Assembly: GCA_014529385.2 (NCBI GenBank) | Contig: CM043946.1 | Location: 36,769,558 to 36,833,557 of the forward strand | Source of the DNA: Adiantum capillus-veneris | Lineage: Eukaryota > Streptophyta > Polypodiopsida > Polypodiales > Pteridaceae | Length of the DNA: 64,000 nucleotides | Direction: 5' to 3' | In this document: positions 10,241-22,284 of the stretch, piece by piece | How the letters are laid out: the number at the start of each line of letters is the position of its first letter | Position numbering within the stretch: the stretch's first letter is position 1 | Notes under the pieces: model-generated | What the model was told of the DNA's origin: nothing | The model's input: only the letters and a program-made list of their open reading frames with translations | Database searches by the model: none | Position numbers and translations under genes: made by a program

Positions 10241-12558
10241 GACGGTACATTTTTTCTCCACTCTTGACCTTCCTTGAGAGACAAGGTAATTGAAGCTGAG
10301 TAATCAACCACCATGATGCTGTCTTTTAAGAGAAGAGGCTGAATTTTGTGGTTTTTTTGATAGATATGGGTAAATTGGAGGAGGAAAAATGAGACTAGGT
10401 GGTCAATTTTGGAATGGAATTGTGTGTGGGAGGTATGAGTTTACCATGGTTTCTCTTATTCTTCAAGGTTGAGGAGAAGGTGAGTAGGGTGCAGAGAGGA
10501 GTGGTGAGAGAGGTGGGGATGATGAGTGGAGAAGTGTGTGTGAAAGAGGAAAATGATAAAGTGGAAGAGAGAGTGTGGCTGCATAGCATGGGAAAACTAG
10601 GGTCCACTAATAAAATCATAGCTCACAGCTCGTAGCTCAAAAAAATATGAAAACATTTGAGGCAAAAGTTCAGCCCACGAGCTACAACTTTTGTTTGTAT
10701 CACCTTTTCAAATTCGGAGAGCAAGTGAACTTTAAAAATTCAGCAAAACCGACCGTTTTTTTCCACTGCACAAGGTCCTTGTGGGGTCCTTCTTTGGATG
10801 ATTCTTTTGCATACCTCCAAGAGTGAGCCCTCCATAGTGCATGTATGCATGCCACCTACCCTTGACCTTATTTGGTAGGTCTATAATTGAAGATATTGTT
10901 CAGATTATGATATAAGTGAATAGTACAACTAAGAAAATCAAATATTGAGGGGTCTAAAAAATATGTACATGTCAAATATAAATAATATAAGTGGAAAAAC
11001 AAATAAATATAAAGGGGTCAAAAGAAATCTCTCTCATTATGAGGCTACCATAAAAAGATAAATATTTTTGGTGTTCTAATTTTTTAGAAAAAAAAACAAA
11101 ATAGATGTAGGAAGGGAAAAATCACAATAGTGAAAAAATATACACATAAAAAAAACTAGTTTTTTTGGATTTTTGTTGGGGTGGAGTTACACCAAATATA
11201 AGAGAAGCTTACATGAAAATATTTCTATATGGAATAAAGAGTATGAAAAATGGTAAGAAAAATTGTGGTAATGGTGAGGCAATGTACAGAGCATAAATAA
11301 CACACACCTAGGTAGAAATATTTAAATAAATACCAAAATAATTATGAAAAAATATTTTATTTAGGCCCTATATACAAAGAAATATTTACATACGCATGGA
11401 CCATAATATACTTATTTTTTTTATTTTTTTTATTTTTTTGGCTCAACTAGCCCAATGCCTAGCTAATTGAGGGTTTTTTATTTCAGTAAGGAGATATGGG
11501 AAAAGTCCCCTAACTCACACGCACCTATATACAGTGAAATGGTAGGGATAGCCATAGCGTTTGGGTGATTTTGGTAGGGTGAGGTAACTCACTGTGGCAA
11601 TTACAAAGAGCCGAAAAACGGCTATCAACACGTACGAGAGAGCGTACATTTCTGGCACTGTTGTCCGGGATATGCCTTGCACCAAACTCGAGAGAACTCT
11701 CTTGCATGCGAAGAATGGCTGCTTGTGGGTGTTGACGGTGTGGAAGAAGCACGAAGGTGTGTGTTTATCGTTTATGTTTGTGTTTTTCCGATTAATCTAC
11801 CTACGTTTTCATTGTGTTGTTTGAGTTTTCACTAATCTGCATGCTAATCTGCTTGCATTTTCTATTAATCTATGTGCTTGTTAATCTTTGTTTTAATCTA
11901 TTATGATCTGTTTTTTGCCAATTTGTAATTAGGAACAGGGATAGGTTAGCATCTATGGTTTGCGACTCATTTTCAGTATTGTGTCAATTTCTTGTGTTTT
12001 TTCCTATCAAACTTAATTAACGATTAGGCTTGATTAGCGATTAGGTCAATTTCTTGCATTTTGCTAAGTTCTCTATTTTTTGTTAATCAATAGTTAGGGT
12101 TAGGTTAGCATTTAGGGTTAGGATTAGTAGTAAGTGCACACGGATTTGTGTGTGTGCGTGATCCGAAAAGGCCTTGTGTGAGTGTGCGTGCACGAACGCG
12201 GACCGAGGCAACTAAGTGTCCGTGCACCTCAAGGGCTACAGTGCACTCAACTCGAGAGTAGCTGAACCCCAGCCTCAAAAAATCAAAAAACCCAAACCAC
12301 AAAGTCTCCCAAAAATAAAATAATAAAATAATTTTAAATAATAAAATTCGGATTTTTTGGGCAATGGGTTTTCGCACAAGGCCTACTATGCAAAAAAAAA
12401 AAATTGCATGCCCAAAAGTCCCCCAGCATGAGCATGAGCTTGGGGTTGGGTTTGGTCTTGGTCTTATGATATAGTATATGTATGATTCTATATATATAGG
12501 CTAGTCCCTCAAGGAGAAGCTCTTGTATGTGGGATAAAGGGGAGGCCTCTCCCTCCAA
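10241..12558. other. AT-rich interior of element A, no gene seen
   Basis: The stretch is strongly AT-rich with poly-A and poly-T patches (11080-11170, 11415-11440). Short frames occur on both strands, but none shows a domain or codon bias. A few TTTAGGG-like heptamers near 12090-12122 are too few for a telomeric array. Confidence 0.6.
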
Positions 12559-14660
12559 GTGTCTCCCTTGAAACTAGCTTCCCCCCACCTCCCTAGGAAA
12601 AAGTTGATTATTTTGGGGGCCTCAGACACCTGGGTTGGTCAAATGTTGTGCTGTAAAGTGCGCCATAGTTTCATTCAAGATCCACACCTAGTGGCAAGCG
12701 ACTCTTCATCCAATTATGACATGATGGAGGGATACCCTACACAAAACCCATAGATTCCAAACCAAGACACGCCTTCCTTGGCTCCAGAGCCTAGTGCTAG
12801 TGTGTTTAGCCGTCTAATGGATACATTTAGTTGAGCTACTCGCTCAGAACCTACGCCTCTTGAAGTAAATGAAGTGATGAGGGAAGTAAATTCACCATTC
12901 CCATCTTGTGTAGACCCGATACATCCTAGAATTGTCCATGTGAATATCCTACCTGCTTCATTTAATGAGGGTCCCACTGAGCTGCCACCTTCTACTGAGG
13001 CATCTCCTAAGGTAGCGATGACTAGAAACTTGACCACCAGGGGAAGCGACATTGCTTACACTTCAAGAGTAACATCGAGTACATCAAACCTAGAGGGGTC
13101 GTTTCTCAATGAAAATTGGGAATATGACCTACGCACCGAGACTTTGACCGACCTATATGGGTGAAAGCATGTTAACTTGTCATGCTTTTTCATGTCCCAA
13201 AGTTGCACAATTTTGATATATGCTAACTAGTACAATAACTTGAGCTACATCTCCAAGATCTATGACATATGATATATCAATAGAAAGCACTTGAAACAAG
13301 GAATCCAAATGTACAATCTCTGACAAATTTTGATATTATTTGTAAAAAAAATTACCGGACGCCCAATTTTTTGAAGATGTGCTAACTTGAAACTCCTTAC
13401 TAGCACGAAAAGCGCAACAGGTTAACATGCTTTCACCCATACACATGCTATACCTATCACGTGGGTTGGTTAGAAGTGGCACAATCCACATCCAGTTCCA
13501 CGAGTCTAGAGGAACAATGACACATGATTTGCAATGTCATCCATAGGATTATCCAGTCGGAGAGGCAGAATAGAGGGATGAGCTTGCCTTCGATGGGTCC
13601 TATGCAATTCCTAGACATGGGCAAGAGCAAACAACCAACTCTATTACAAATGAAGACTCCTTCAGTGAGTCCCATAGATCCTTCATATGTTGTTTTGTCA
13701 GGAGTTTCAATGCAAGTTGAGCCCACGAGCAGTACCTTTAGTTTTCTAGATTTGTCTCAACTCTCTTTTAGAGATACCACAATGGCTACTCCAACGATGA
13801 GCATAGTGGGAAGTGCACCTATGACCCCTATAGCTAGTACGATGCCGCTACCTAGTGGTGTAGTACCTATTGTAGGGCCTCCAAGTGTGTATCAACCATA
13901 TGTACATGTGGCCACCCATGTTAATGTGACTCCTCCACCCCCAATGATATCAATGGCATATGCTTCGAGAGCGTATTATACTAGTCCTTATTCAAGTGGG
14001 GTTCTTCCCAACCACATGTCACATCCTGTATCGATTGTGCATATGCCAAGGGCAATGCCAACCCCTGCTCCACCTGTAATTCCACTAGTGCCCCCACTGG
14101 CCTTACCTGCTCATGTGGGTGATTTGACTGACTCTGCTCAGATCATTGGGCAATCTATTGCACAAAATATGCGTAATGCACTTGATAGGGAGCCTAGAAG
14201 TAAATCAATCCAAGTAGCAAAGGTAACACAAAAATTTAATGGTGGTGAGGACTCTAGGAAGCATACCTAGGTGTTTGAATACATTTGTGACTCCTTAGCA
14301 GAACACAACGAGCTAAATAGTTGTAATGACTTTAGTTTGACCTTAAGTGGAAAGGTGGGAGACTGGTATAGAACATTAAGGGCTGAAGAGCGCACTCATT
14401 ACCCCACTCTTCGAAGATTGTTCCTGAAAGAATATGTACGAGAGGGTATGCTTTGGGGAGAAGCATCTCAAGTCCAGAAAGATGAGTTTGAAGAAGGCGA
14501 GTCAGTGAGAGAGTTTATTAGTCAGTTTAAGCATCTAAACTCTCGTTGCACCCCAAATGAGTGCTTCAACAATAATCAACTCCTCGATTGATTTATTCGG
14601 GGGCTACATCATGAAGAGATTTATAATGGTGTAGTCATTTGAGGCATTACCACTTGGGAG
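12559..14660 (+). pseudogene. gag: Gag-like capsid region of element A, split by a MITE
   Basis: One reading frame runs from 12559 to the MITE at 13158. It resumes in register at 13442 and continues to 14591, once 282 bp plus one TA is discounted. It is broken by stops at 12751, 12832, 13518, 14268 and 14589. The central part is Pro/Ser/Thr/Met-rich low-complexity sequence. The C-terminal part is a retrotransposon gag domain: GKVGDWYRTLRAEERTHY, then LRRLFLKEYV, then SVREFISQFKHLNSRC. This would be the particle-forming region. The many stops show that the copy is dead. Confidence 0.75.
13158..13439. mobile_element. MITE with 5'-TGGGTGAAAGCATG termini, TA target duplication
   Basis: The terminal inverted repeats are TGGGTGAAAGCATGTTAAC at 13158 and its exact complement ending at 13439. 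They are directly flanked by TA (13156-13157 and 13440-13441). The 282-bp interior is AT-rich and non-coding. TA duplication suggests a Tc1/mariner-type mobiliser, although the ends are not the usual Stowaway ends. Removing the element with one TA rejoins the gag frame in register, which independently supports these edges. Confidence 0.85.
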
Positions 14661-14923
14661 GTAGTCACTGCAAATGAAATCCAGTTGGAGGATAATTTAT
14701 TGATTGGAGGAACAAAGGTTACTTTGGAGGTAAAGTCTACTAGCTCACAAGTATCTGGGCATGAGCCAATGACTATAAACCCAATCAGCAAAAGATAGCG
14801 GACATGACCTTACAACATCTTGCTAAAGCTATCATGGCTATCCATGAGGGTATGAAGGATAACCACGTGCCACCAAATAGGCACATGTACCCAAAGAGGG
14901 AGCAACAGTGAAGCTCCGTTTGT

Positions 14924-15732
14924 TTGGTCCCTCATAGTATGAGTGAATGTCCCACCTTTAGGGCTAATTTCTATGGATATTGCAACACGTGTGGTAAGCA
15001 TGGGCATCAATCAAAAGATTTACTAACGCTTAAATGCATGCTAGCAAGTAGGCCACCTACGACTTGTGTTAATAATGCTTGCACCACCTGTCGAGAAAAC
15101 CCCATCTTATTTAGTCTCAAGACCCCAATATGTTGTCCAAACAGTTCCCTTACCACCTCCAGTGCTAGGACCACAGCCTCCACATCCACGAGTTACCCCA
15201 AAGGAACCAATTAGGGTGTGAGTCATCTAGACTTACGTATGATTATAATGATGACGTAGACCCCATTTTTCAGTATGAACTTGATACATATCAAGTGTGT
15301 TCTTTTACTCCAAGGACCCAAAATATCAATAGTTTTGCTAAGAGACCACCTCTTCAATGTTATGATTGTGGGGGACCACATCGTGTAGTAGAGTGTCCAA
15401 ATAGATTACAAAAAAGGAATGATACACCAGTGCAAGCCAATCACGAGAGCGCATCTGCCATGCTAGCAGTGACATGTACTCATTGTGCTATAGATCATTT
15501 GATTGCTCAATGTCCACATAACTTGAGTGTACCCAAGACTACACCCTTAAACTTGCTTGAGGTTGCACCCCAAACGACTCCGGTTACACTAGTAAATATA
15601 CTCACATGGTCTATGCTTCAAAATCAAAACTATGTCCTTGAAGAGAGAGATGCTGCATCAATTACCCAAGCAAGGAAGAAGAAAACACGAATGAATAAAT
15701 CAATCAAGACTACAAATTCAAATCCGAGATGA
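14924..15732 (+). pseudogene. Zinc-knuckle (nucleocapsid-like) region of element A
   Basis: Three knuckle-like motifs occur in two frames. At 14975-15015 is CNTCGKHGHQSKD, whose last cysteine is lost. Near 15358 is CYDCGGPHRVVECP, and near 15475 is CTHCAIDHLIAQCP. The last two have CX2CX3HX4C spacing, one residue shorter than the classical CCHC knuckle. This variant is seen in some plant gag-like proteins. The role would be RNA binding. A frameshift separates it from the capsid part. Confidence 0.7.
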
Positions 15733-16293
15733 GAGACTAAGAGATAACCCCGTATATTTGAACGGCCCCGATGATGACTGATTCAGTTGAAACCATCGAA
15801 ACTAAAACCGCCACCATAAGGGAAAGAACTAATGGGGAGGATAACGGGAAGGGATCAAGCAAAGTTGCAATTTAAGGACATCAAAAGGAAAACATGCCTC
15901 CTTCCCCAAAACAAAAGGTGTCCTCATAGCTTTCCAAACAAATTAGGAACTCCCAAGTGAATCCACAAGGGTTAAATCCCAAGAAAACCAAGAAGAAGAT
16001 TAGAACATATCCAAACCCTATGGAGGAGATTGAAAGAGCCAAGCACTTAAGAAATTTAGTCAAAGAGACACAAAGAAAGCTAGAGCCAGAACCTAAGCAA
16101 ATCATAATTACAGATATCATGTTTCCCACACAGAACCATCCTCCTAAGGAACACAAGCCCTTAGCTATACCTAGTATCATCCAAGAGGGAAGTGAGAGTA
16201 AGTCTTTGAAAACTGGGCAACCACATGATCTATTTGATAGGATGAACGTTTAGTAAGGAAATCCCTAATCCCATTGACGTAGAGATCCCCTCT

Positions 16294-16960
16294 TTGCCAG
16301 TGCTCAGTGCCGGACTAGAATCTCAGAAGGTCCCATTGAACATTTTCAAACAGATGGACTTCATGTCTTTTGAAGTGAGGACCACAATCATGTCTAGGCT
16401 ATATGGATATCTTGAACTATGCTTAGCGCTTTGCACATTCCTCAATGGAGAACTACAAGTTGGATTACTGCAGTTTGTGTATATGAATAGGCCTCACTTG
16501 AAAGTAAATGATGAGGAACAACTAGCGCCACAACCCACCCTAGAGGAACACGAGTCTGTAGTCGAAGTCCATGTCAATGTGTTGGGTCAATACTTTGAAG
16601 GTGATGAGTCTAATGCCACTGATCTACCCATCACTACTAAGGGATTAATTGTAAAGGAAGTCGTTAATGGTGGTGCAAGAGTCAGCATTGTTACTAAGAA
16701 TTGTTGGGAATCCATGGGAAGTCTTCGCCTTGAAGTTACAAACATTGTAGTAAAGATGGAAAATGGAACCATTTCCAAACCTACAGGGATGCTTAAGGAT
16801 CTTAAGATCAAGGTTCTTGGACACATGGTATGGCATACCTTCATTGTCATGGATATTTCTAAGCACCCTATGTCATATGAGATGATCTTAGGATGATCCT
16901 TCATGAGAGAAGCAAAAATGGTGCATGACTAGTCGAAAAATAATGTCTATCTACAGCTCC
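16294..16960 (+). pseudogene. First aspartic-protease-like domain of element A
   Basis: The motif IVKEVVNGGARVSIVTKNCW fits a retropepsin active site (usually V-D-G-G-A) with the catalytic Asp changed to Asn. It is followed by a KMENGT-KPTGMLKDLKIKV core and the C-terminal signature YEMILG, after which a stop (16894-16896) precedes SFMREAKMVHD where RPWL would be expected. With Asn at the catalytic position, this copy should be inactive. An N-terminal region (15957-16253) is lysine- and proline-rich linker sequence. Confidence 0.7.
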
Positions 16961-16973
16961 AAGACTCTATCCT

Positions 16974-17720
16974 TTGAGTGGATCTTGTGACCGGAAAGTA
17001 CATCCTCTAGGCAGTAGAGCTATCAGTGATAATTGCTCTGATACCACAATTCACTCAACCCTACTACAATATTGTTATAATTGTAGGGAGGAGATAGATA
17101 CTCAGCAAAACTCTCCCTATGTGGATGTGTTATCTGGCTTGACTGAGCCAGATAATGTTGATTGGATACACTTAGTGAAAACTATAGATACTTGGGAGAC
17201 TAGAGGAACAACCTTTCTAACACCTAAGGGGGATAAAGTACCAACATTTGCGCTTGTAAACATGTTAAGCGTACCACATGTGCTCTCTAAAGACATACAA
17301 AATGAAGCTATGAGCAACCTTGGTATTACACAAGCATTTTTCCTAGAGACTGATGAGGATCCTTTGGATTTTGATTTGCCTCTACAATACCCAATTGAAT
17401 TACATAGTCCATATGGAAAGCTATTATATAATGCATTATTGGATATAGGTGCTAGACATAATCTATTATTGTATGGCGTGTGGTGTCAATTAGGGAAGCC
17501 TACCTTATCAGATAGCACCATTCAAGCAAGGGTATCAATAAAAAGTCGACTAAAGTATTGGGAATCTTGAATAATCATGTGGCCTAAGAAAATGGGGTGG
17601 TGGTGCAAGACTTTTTTGTCATGCCTGCTAGTATTATGGAAGGAAACATCAACCTAGGATGCATGTGGATGTCGACAACCAAGTGTATCATTGATTGGGA
17701 GACTAGGTGTATCACAATGC
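16974..17720 (+). pseudogene. Second aspartic-protease-like domain of element A
   Basis: A second retropepsin-like module follows directly. YNALLDIGARHNLLLYGVW has DIGA where DTGA is expected, with the catalytic Asp kept. After a frameshift near 17570-17597, the C-terminal part NINLGCMWMSTTKCIIDWE matches the LGRPWL...IDW end of such proteases. The N-terminal half includes a lone CYNC and acidic linker sequence. Two protease-like modules in a row are unusual for one LTR element. Confidence 0.6.
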
Positions 17721-17907
17721 AAAATCCATCTCTGAGCCTTATCTCTCTAGAGACAAATCCCAAGCCATCAGTTATAATGCCTACCCAAATAGTTCACACT
17801 CTATTGATATTGTTGGTTCTACGCCTTCAACCTAGACTATGCTTGACACCACCAATGTTGCCCCAAGGGTTGCTCCTATTGTGAAACAAATTACGTATGA
17901 ATAGATT

Positions 17908-18285
17908 TTGAATGTTTCACCTACTCCTTCTCTCCTTAGTGCAAGGAGGAAGCCTTGTAAAATGCACAAACATACTCACAATCTTGGGATTACTTTGCAT
18001 TGGATACCTAAAGTATTGTTGGAAGCCCAGGGCTACTATGATGGAAATTGTCACGTTTGGGTTCCTAAACCTTGCTTGAATCATTCTCCATTCGCTGTGA
18101 GAGATTGCCCATCCCCTCCAACATTTCCAATTCCTGTGGATGACCAGGGTAAAGGGAAGATTGTTGATCATGATACATTAGACTTTGAGTCTGTGTCGAT
18201 ACCTACCAGCTCTCCATCATACCTCTTGTGCTTAGAAAGAGGCGAGTCATCGGAAGCTTCTAGTTCTTCTTTAAGGTTATCATGA
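17908..18285 (+). pseudogene. C-terminal region of the element A polyprotein with QGYY/WVPKP motif
   Basis: I do not recognise a known family. The segment LGITLHWIPKVLLEAQGYYD, followed by HVWVPKP, recurs in element B at 32837-32930 as MGWVASQYILAEQGYYAEQV followed by WLPKP. The shared pattern is W, five or six residues, L, two or three residues, QGYY, about six residues, then W-PKP. The rest is Ser/Pro-rich. It ends at a stop at 18283-18285. Confidence 0.45.
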
Positions 18286-20205
18286 GATGTTTAAGCTTCT
18301 ACAACATCTTTCTCTACCACTGTACATTCTTCAAAAAACCTAGTACAACCTACATCGCCCATTGTACATTTTCCACTATTAGATTCACCATTTCTTGTTT
18401 GTTCTTGGGAGAGTACCTTACCACCGTTGCAACTTGATGTTGCACCTAGCATTATTCAAACATTGTGGCTAATTCACCACTTGTTCTTGATCGGACCAAT
18501 TGGTTTCAATGAGTGAAGACATCATTCCAAAAGGTATGATCTACTCAAGGAAGGGGGGAGTGCTTACTTGTCGTTCAATTGATACCTTCTGCATCTTCCT
18601 TCCTTGACCTTTGAACTTTCTGATTCGTGGGATTGTATCTATATAACTTTATAGTCACTCATCACCTTGAGTTGAAACAAAACAAAAAAACAAACAATAA
18701 AAGAGCAAGAGAAATTTGCATGATACTAAACCCATGTGTAACATCTTATGCCCTGAAACAACAACCTATGTCATGAAACACCTAACCATCCTCCATTTGT
18801 GTACACAGATATGGTTGCTTCTTAAGAATATTCTTTTAACCTATCCCAAGTATGCAAACTATGTTATCCTGCCATTTCCTTTGAATGGGATTTGGTTGAA
18901 ACACTCGCTTGTGAGAGAAATGTTGAGGAGTTAGAGTGGTTGATCTGCCTCTTGACTATGACTCATCCCTATGCTATCAAGGAAATTCACCCAATTGCCC
19001 ACGTTTATCCTTTTGCCCAGGTTGAGTATGCATGCCTCGTGACATTCCTAGTGCTACTTTTCACTAAATGTGGATGAGGACGCTTCTGCGGATTGGACGG
19101 ATGAGTCACATGGCCCTACCGAAGAGGATTTCACTTACCTTGATGATGAGGATGGCGGTTTATCTTTAGAGCTACCTGTTGATCTCTTCAACCTCCACTT
19201 ACTTTGATCCTCATCACCTGATTGATGGAAGGTAGGTAGGTTCGTGTGTTAGTTTTGTTCTATTTTTTTGAATAGTGTCTAGATGTGTCCACTAATTTTC
19301 CCTTTGGAGGTGTGTAGTGCTCAGTTGTGACTCTTTATGCAGTGTTGGTGACTGTGGAATTGGCTTCAAAGGCAGCTATGCGCACAATCCATTGGATCAC
19401 TAGGTGGACTTCTTCCTCTTCTTTTGTATTTCCACATTTTCATTTTTTTTGCATGTTGTTGTTGTATTATTCTAGGAATGCATTGAAATTATGGTGTTGT
19501 TACTTATTGCCAATCTAGATGCTCACAAATTTTAGACCTTTTGTACCATGTTGTGCTTGATTCACGACGAGTTTAGTCTTATTAGTCCAAATTTAAGTAG
19601 GTATCATGGCCTTGGGCAAAAATCTAGTAGCTTTATTTGCTGACCCTAATTGGAAAATTGTTCATTAATGGCAGTTGATTTAGATATGCCTTAGGCTATG
19701 AGTGTCCACTTCATCTCTAACAAACCTTGCATAAGTTGTGAATAAAGGAAAGGAAGCATGATCTATATGCTTACGCTGGTATTTGAGACCTCGAGTCTCC
19801 CAGCTGCTGCTGGTATTTGAGGCCTAGAGTCTCCCAGTTACTTTCAGCACAGTTATTCACGACTTTTTTCCTAGTGGCCTAGCCGGTATTAGAGACCTTG
19901 AGTCTCCTAGCTATCTCTAGTGTGCTCCCATACAAGCTTGCCCAAACGAGTCTGGCACATATGTCAAAAAAAAAGAAAAAAAGAAGAAGGAATGAAAAGA
20001 GAGAAAGAAAGAAAAACTTCCTTGCATGACTTCATGTTATCACTCTTATGTGTGTTATGCCATTGATAATTAGCTCTCAAAAATTGACTGACATTACTAG
20101 GTTTGACTATTATTAATGGACCATTTTCAATTTGCGTTGGTAAATAGAGTACTTGTTTTAGACCTTGATCATGATTATTTCCCTTTAAGACACTCTAATA
20201 AGGCC
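18286..20205. other. Non-coding 3' interior of element A
   Basis: No RT, RNase H or integrase motif is visible in any frame. Between about 19785 and 19910 the phrase 'gagacctNgAGTCTCC(C/T)AGCT' recurs three times, a small degenerate repeat. The rest is AT-rich. Confidence 0.6.
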
Positions 20206-21466
20206 TTAACACTAGGTTGGTAATGGGACACTTTTATGTCCTGTTAAGTGACCATTTTCCTTGAATTATGTCAATATTTTTTTGGAATATGAATTCCATA
20301 TTTAACCTTGTCCTTGCACAACATTTCACAACCTAAACTGTGTGAAAAAACAGATTCTGTTTTTGTCTTTTTTCAACTTTTTGCAACTATACCACTCTAG
20401 AATTCATGTTTGTGAGGTCTATAATGCTAGAGAACTATCTTTAGTAGTCCTCAACATGTCCTGATGCTTCTAGGGAGAAATAAATGTTAAAGTTGTAAGT
20501 TATGACTAAATTACAAAAATTGTCAAATCCTGTTTTTTAGCCAATTTTAGCTCCTCTATGATTTTTTTGGTGGCTTTCATGATATCCAAATGCAGTTTTG
20601 ATTTTCTATGTCGCATATTGTATTACAAAGCTAATATTCCTTGAGTTTTGGGGCACCTAATACCCTATTTTGCATAGTAGACAACGATGGTTGATTTTTT
20701 CAATTATTGAAGAAAACAAAACATTCTAGTATATCAAGTATAGCTTTTTCAATATTGTTAGTTTCTTGTGACAACTACATGCATTTTGTAGGTAGTAACC
20801 ATATCTAGTCATAAGGATCAAATTTGGCTAGATATTGAATAGTTTCTATGGGATTCTACAACTCATAATGTTGAACCCAGTTTTTTCATGTTTGCTGTAT
20901 TTAGCACTTCATCTTTGTCCCCAAGATTCCCCTTGGTAAGAGATGTATTATTATTTTGACATGCACCATGGCTCCTTATGAACCTAAAGGACAATAGGGA
21001 ACTAAGAAAACATGCATATATTATTTGTATTGAGCGTGGCTATAGAAACTTTGATGATAGGTTTGCAGAATGGTAAAAATTCAACTTTTTTGTACCTATT
21101 TCTTTTGGCAAAACAAAAAATAGTGAGTGAGAAGCAATCATATGTTCTGATCACCAACCCATTGAAGTTAACTAGGGAATTTATCTCAAGTACTACAAAA
21201 ATCCCTAATCTTATTTTTATGCAACAAAACGTAAGAAATGACTGTTTTGATGAAAATGTACTGGTCCATCAACTTTGGAGGCTTGGTGTGACCAAAAGAT
21301 GAGAAATTTTACAAGTTTCTTATTTTTTCCATGTGTAGTAGGCCTTGAACTATAACCTCATGAAAGAATTTTACAAAATGAGTGGATCTACTATGGTTTT
21401 GGAGGTTTTTTTCAAAACCCTAAAAGGACACTTTTATGTCCTGTTAGGTTACCAACCTAGTGTTAA
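20206..21466. mobile_element. Inverted-repeat element flanked by TTAA (about 1.25 kb, non-coding)
   Basis: The ends are CACTAGGTTGGTAA (from 20210) and its exact complement TTACCAACCTAGTG (ending 21462), each flanked outside by TTAA. Just inside both ends lies the near-palindrome GGACACTTTTATGTCC. No transposase is visible; the 96-codon frame at 21012-21302 shows no known motif. TTAA duplication is typical of piggyBac, but the ends are not classic piggyBac ends. Because TTAA is palindromic, the exact edge could shift by a few bases. Confidence 0.65.
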
Positions 21467-21712
21467 CTTGGGTTAATGACTCATTACAGGTACTAATTTT
21501 TTGTTCTACATTGTCAATGTAACACGTCATAATTTCTTGCATTTCATAGTTTATGATTTTTGACTCTCACCTATGGCACCTCCTCACATGTTGCACTTGT
21601 GCTTTCACCTCTTTTGTTCCTTCTTGTGTTGCAGGTCCTCTTCTATGGAGCCATACAATCACATGTTTTGCTGTGCACATTCATAGCTTCCAAGAACGGA
21701 ATCTACATCAGT

Positions 21713-21720
21713 AAGGGGGG
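21713..21720 (+). other. Polypurine tract of element A
   Basis: AAGGGGGG lies two bases before the 3' LTR start at 21723, the normal place for second-strand priming. Confidence 0.75.
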
Positions 21721-21722
21721 CA

Positions 21723-22284
21723 TGTTAACTGATGACGTACCCCATATTACTTTGTTTGAGTCATAGGTTGGGCTTGTCAGTCCTATATGTGCATGTTAGG
21801 TGCTTGGGTGATTTCCGATGAGAGGCGCACCACATATCTTATTTGAAAGTTATTTTACTTTGATCGTCGGCCAAGTGTGGGCGTCCGTGTGTGGACAAAC
21901 CAAACCCATAACGGCCATTGTGACCTAATTTACTCATTCTTGAGGGTGCATGCTATAGAGATTGCTTTTGCTCTATCTCCTTCTCCATCTCATTGTGTGC
22001 TAGTGCTAGTGTGTGTGTGTGCACGCGCGCACGCGTTTGACGGAGAGAGTGAGAGAGAGTGTGTGTGATTGAGCATCATGGCGGTATCGGCGGCGGTGGG
22101 GTGGTTGAGCGGTGGTGACGCACGCTTCTTCTTCTCCGCAGCGTGAGGATACTTCACGACGGCAACGCAGAGCGGTGAGTGACACACCCTTGTTCTCTTT
22201 GATGCTTGCCTTCTTTGCTTGGTTGTGTGTTTGTAGCCTTCATGGCTTACACACGGTGTATGCGGCAAGCCCCTTGCATTGACA
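21723..22284 (+). repeat. 3' LTR of element A
   Basis: This is the direct repeat of 8168-8908, without the TG expansion and internal duplication. It ends GCATTGACA. Beyond it the two flanks diverge (CATACGG here, CTGAAGC at the left copy). Confidence 0.85.

Larger units (their letters stand above)
8168..22284 (+). mobile_element. Element A: large LTR element with gag-like and protease-like regions but no RT
   Basis: The LTR copies 8168-8908 and 21723-22284 are direct repeats starting TGTTAA and ending GCATTGACA. A polypurine tract (AAGGGGGG, 21713-21720) lies just before the right copy. This gives plus-strand orientation, matching the gag-like coding at 12.5-18.3 kb. I found no reverse transcriptase, RNase H or integrase motif anywhere between the LTRs. 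This resembles published 'TR-GAG'-type non-autonomous elements in concept. I could not find a clear PBS after the left LTR or a matching target duplication (GCCCA versus CATAC), so the ends or flanks have changed. Later insertions (MITE, TTAA element, possible LTR) inflate its length. Confidence 0.75.

Noticed and set aside
12090-12122. Interstitial telomeric repeat (TTTAGGG-like)
   Set aside because: There are only a few interrupted TTAGGGTTAGG words in AT-rich DNA, with no array.
21012-21302. 96-codon ORF in the TTAA element as its transposase
   Set aside because: It is too short, AT-driven, and has no catalytic or DNA-binding motif.
8168-22284. CRISPR or phage-type repeat structure for the spaced repeats in this region
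   Set aside because: The repeats are LTRs, microsatellites and transposon ends in plant nuclear DNA. There are no regularly spaced unique spacers.
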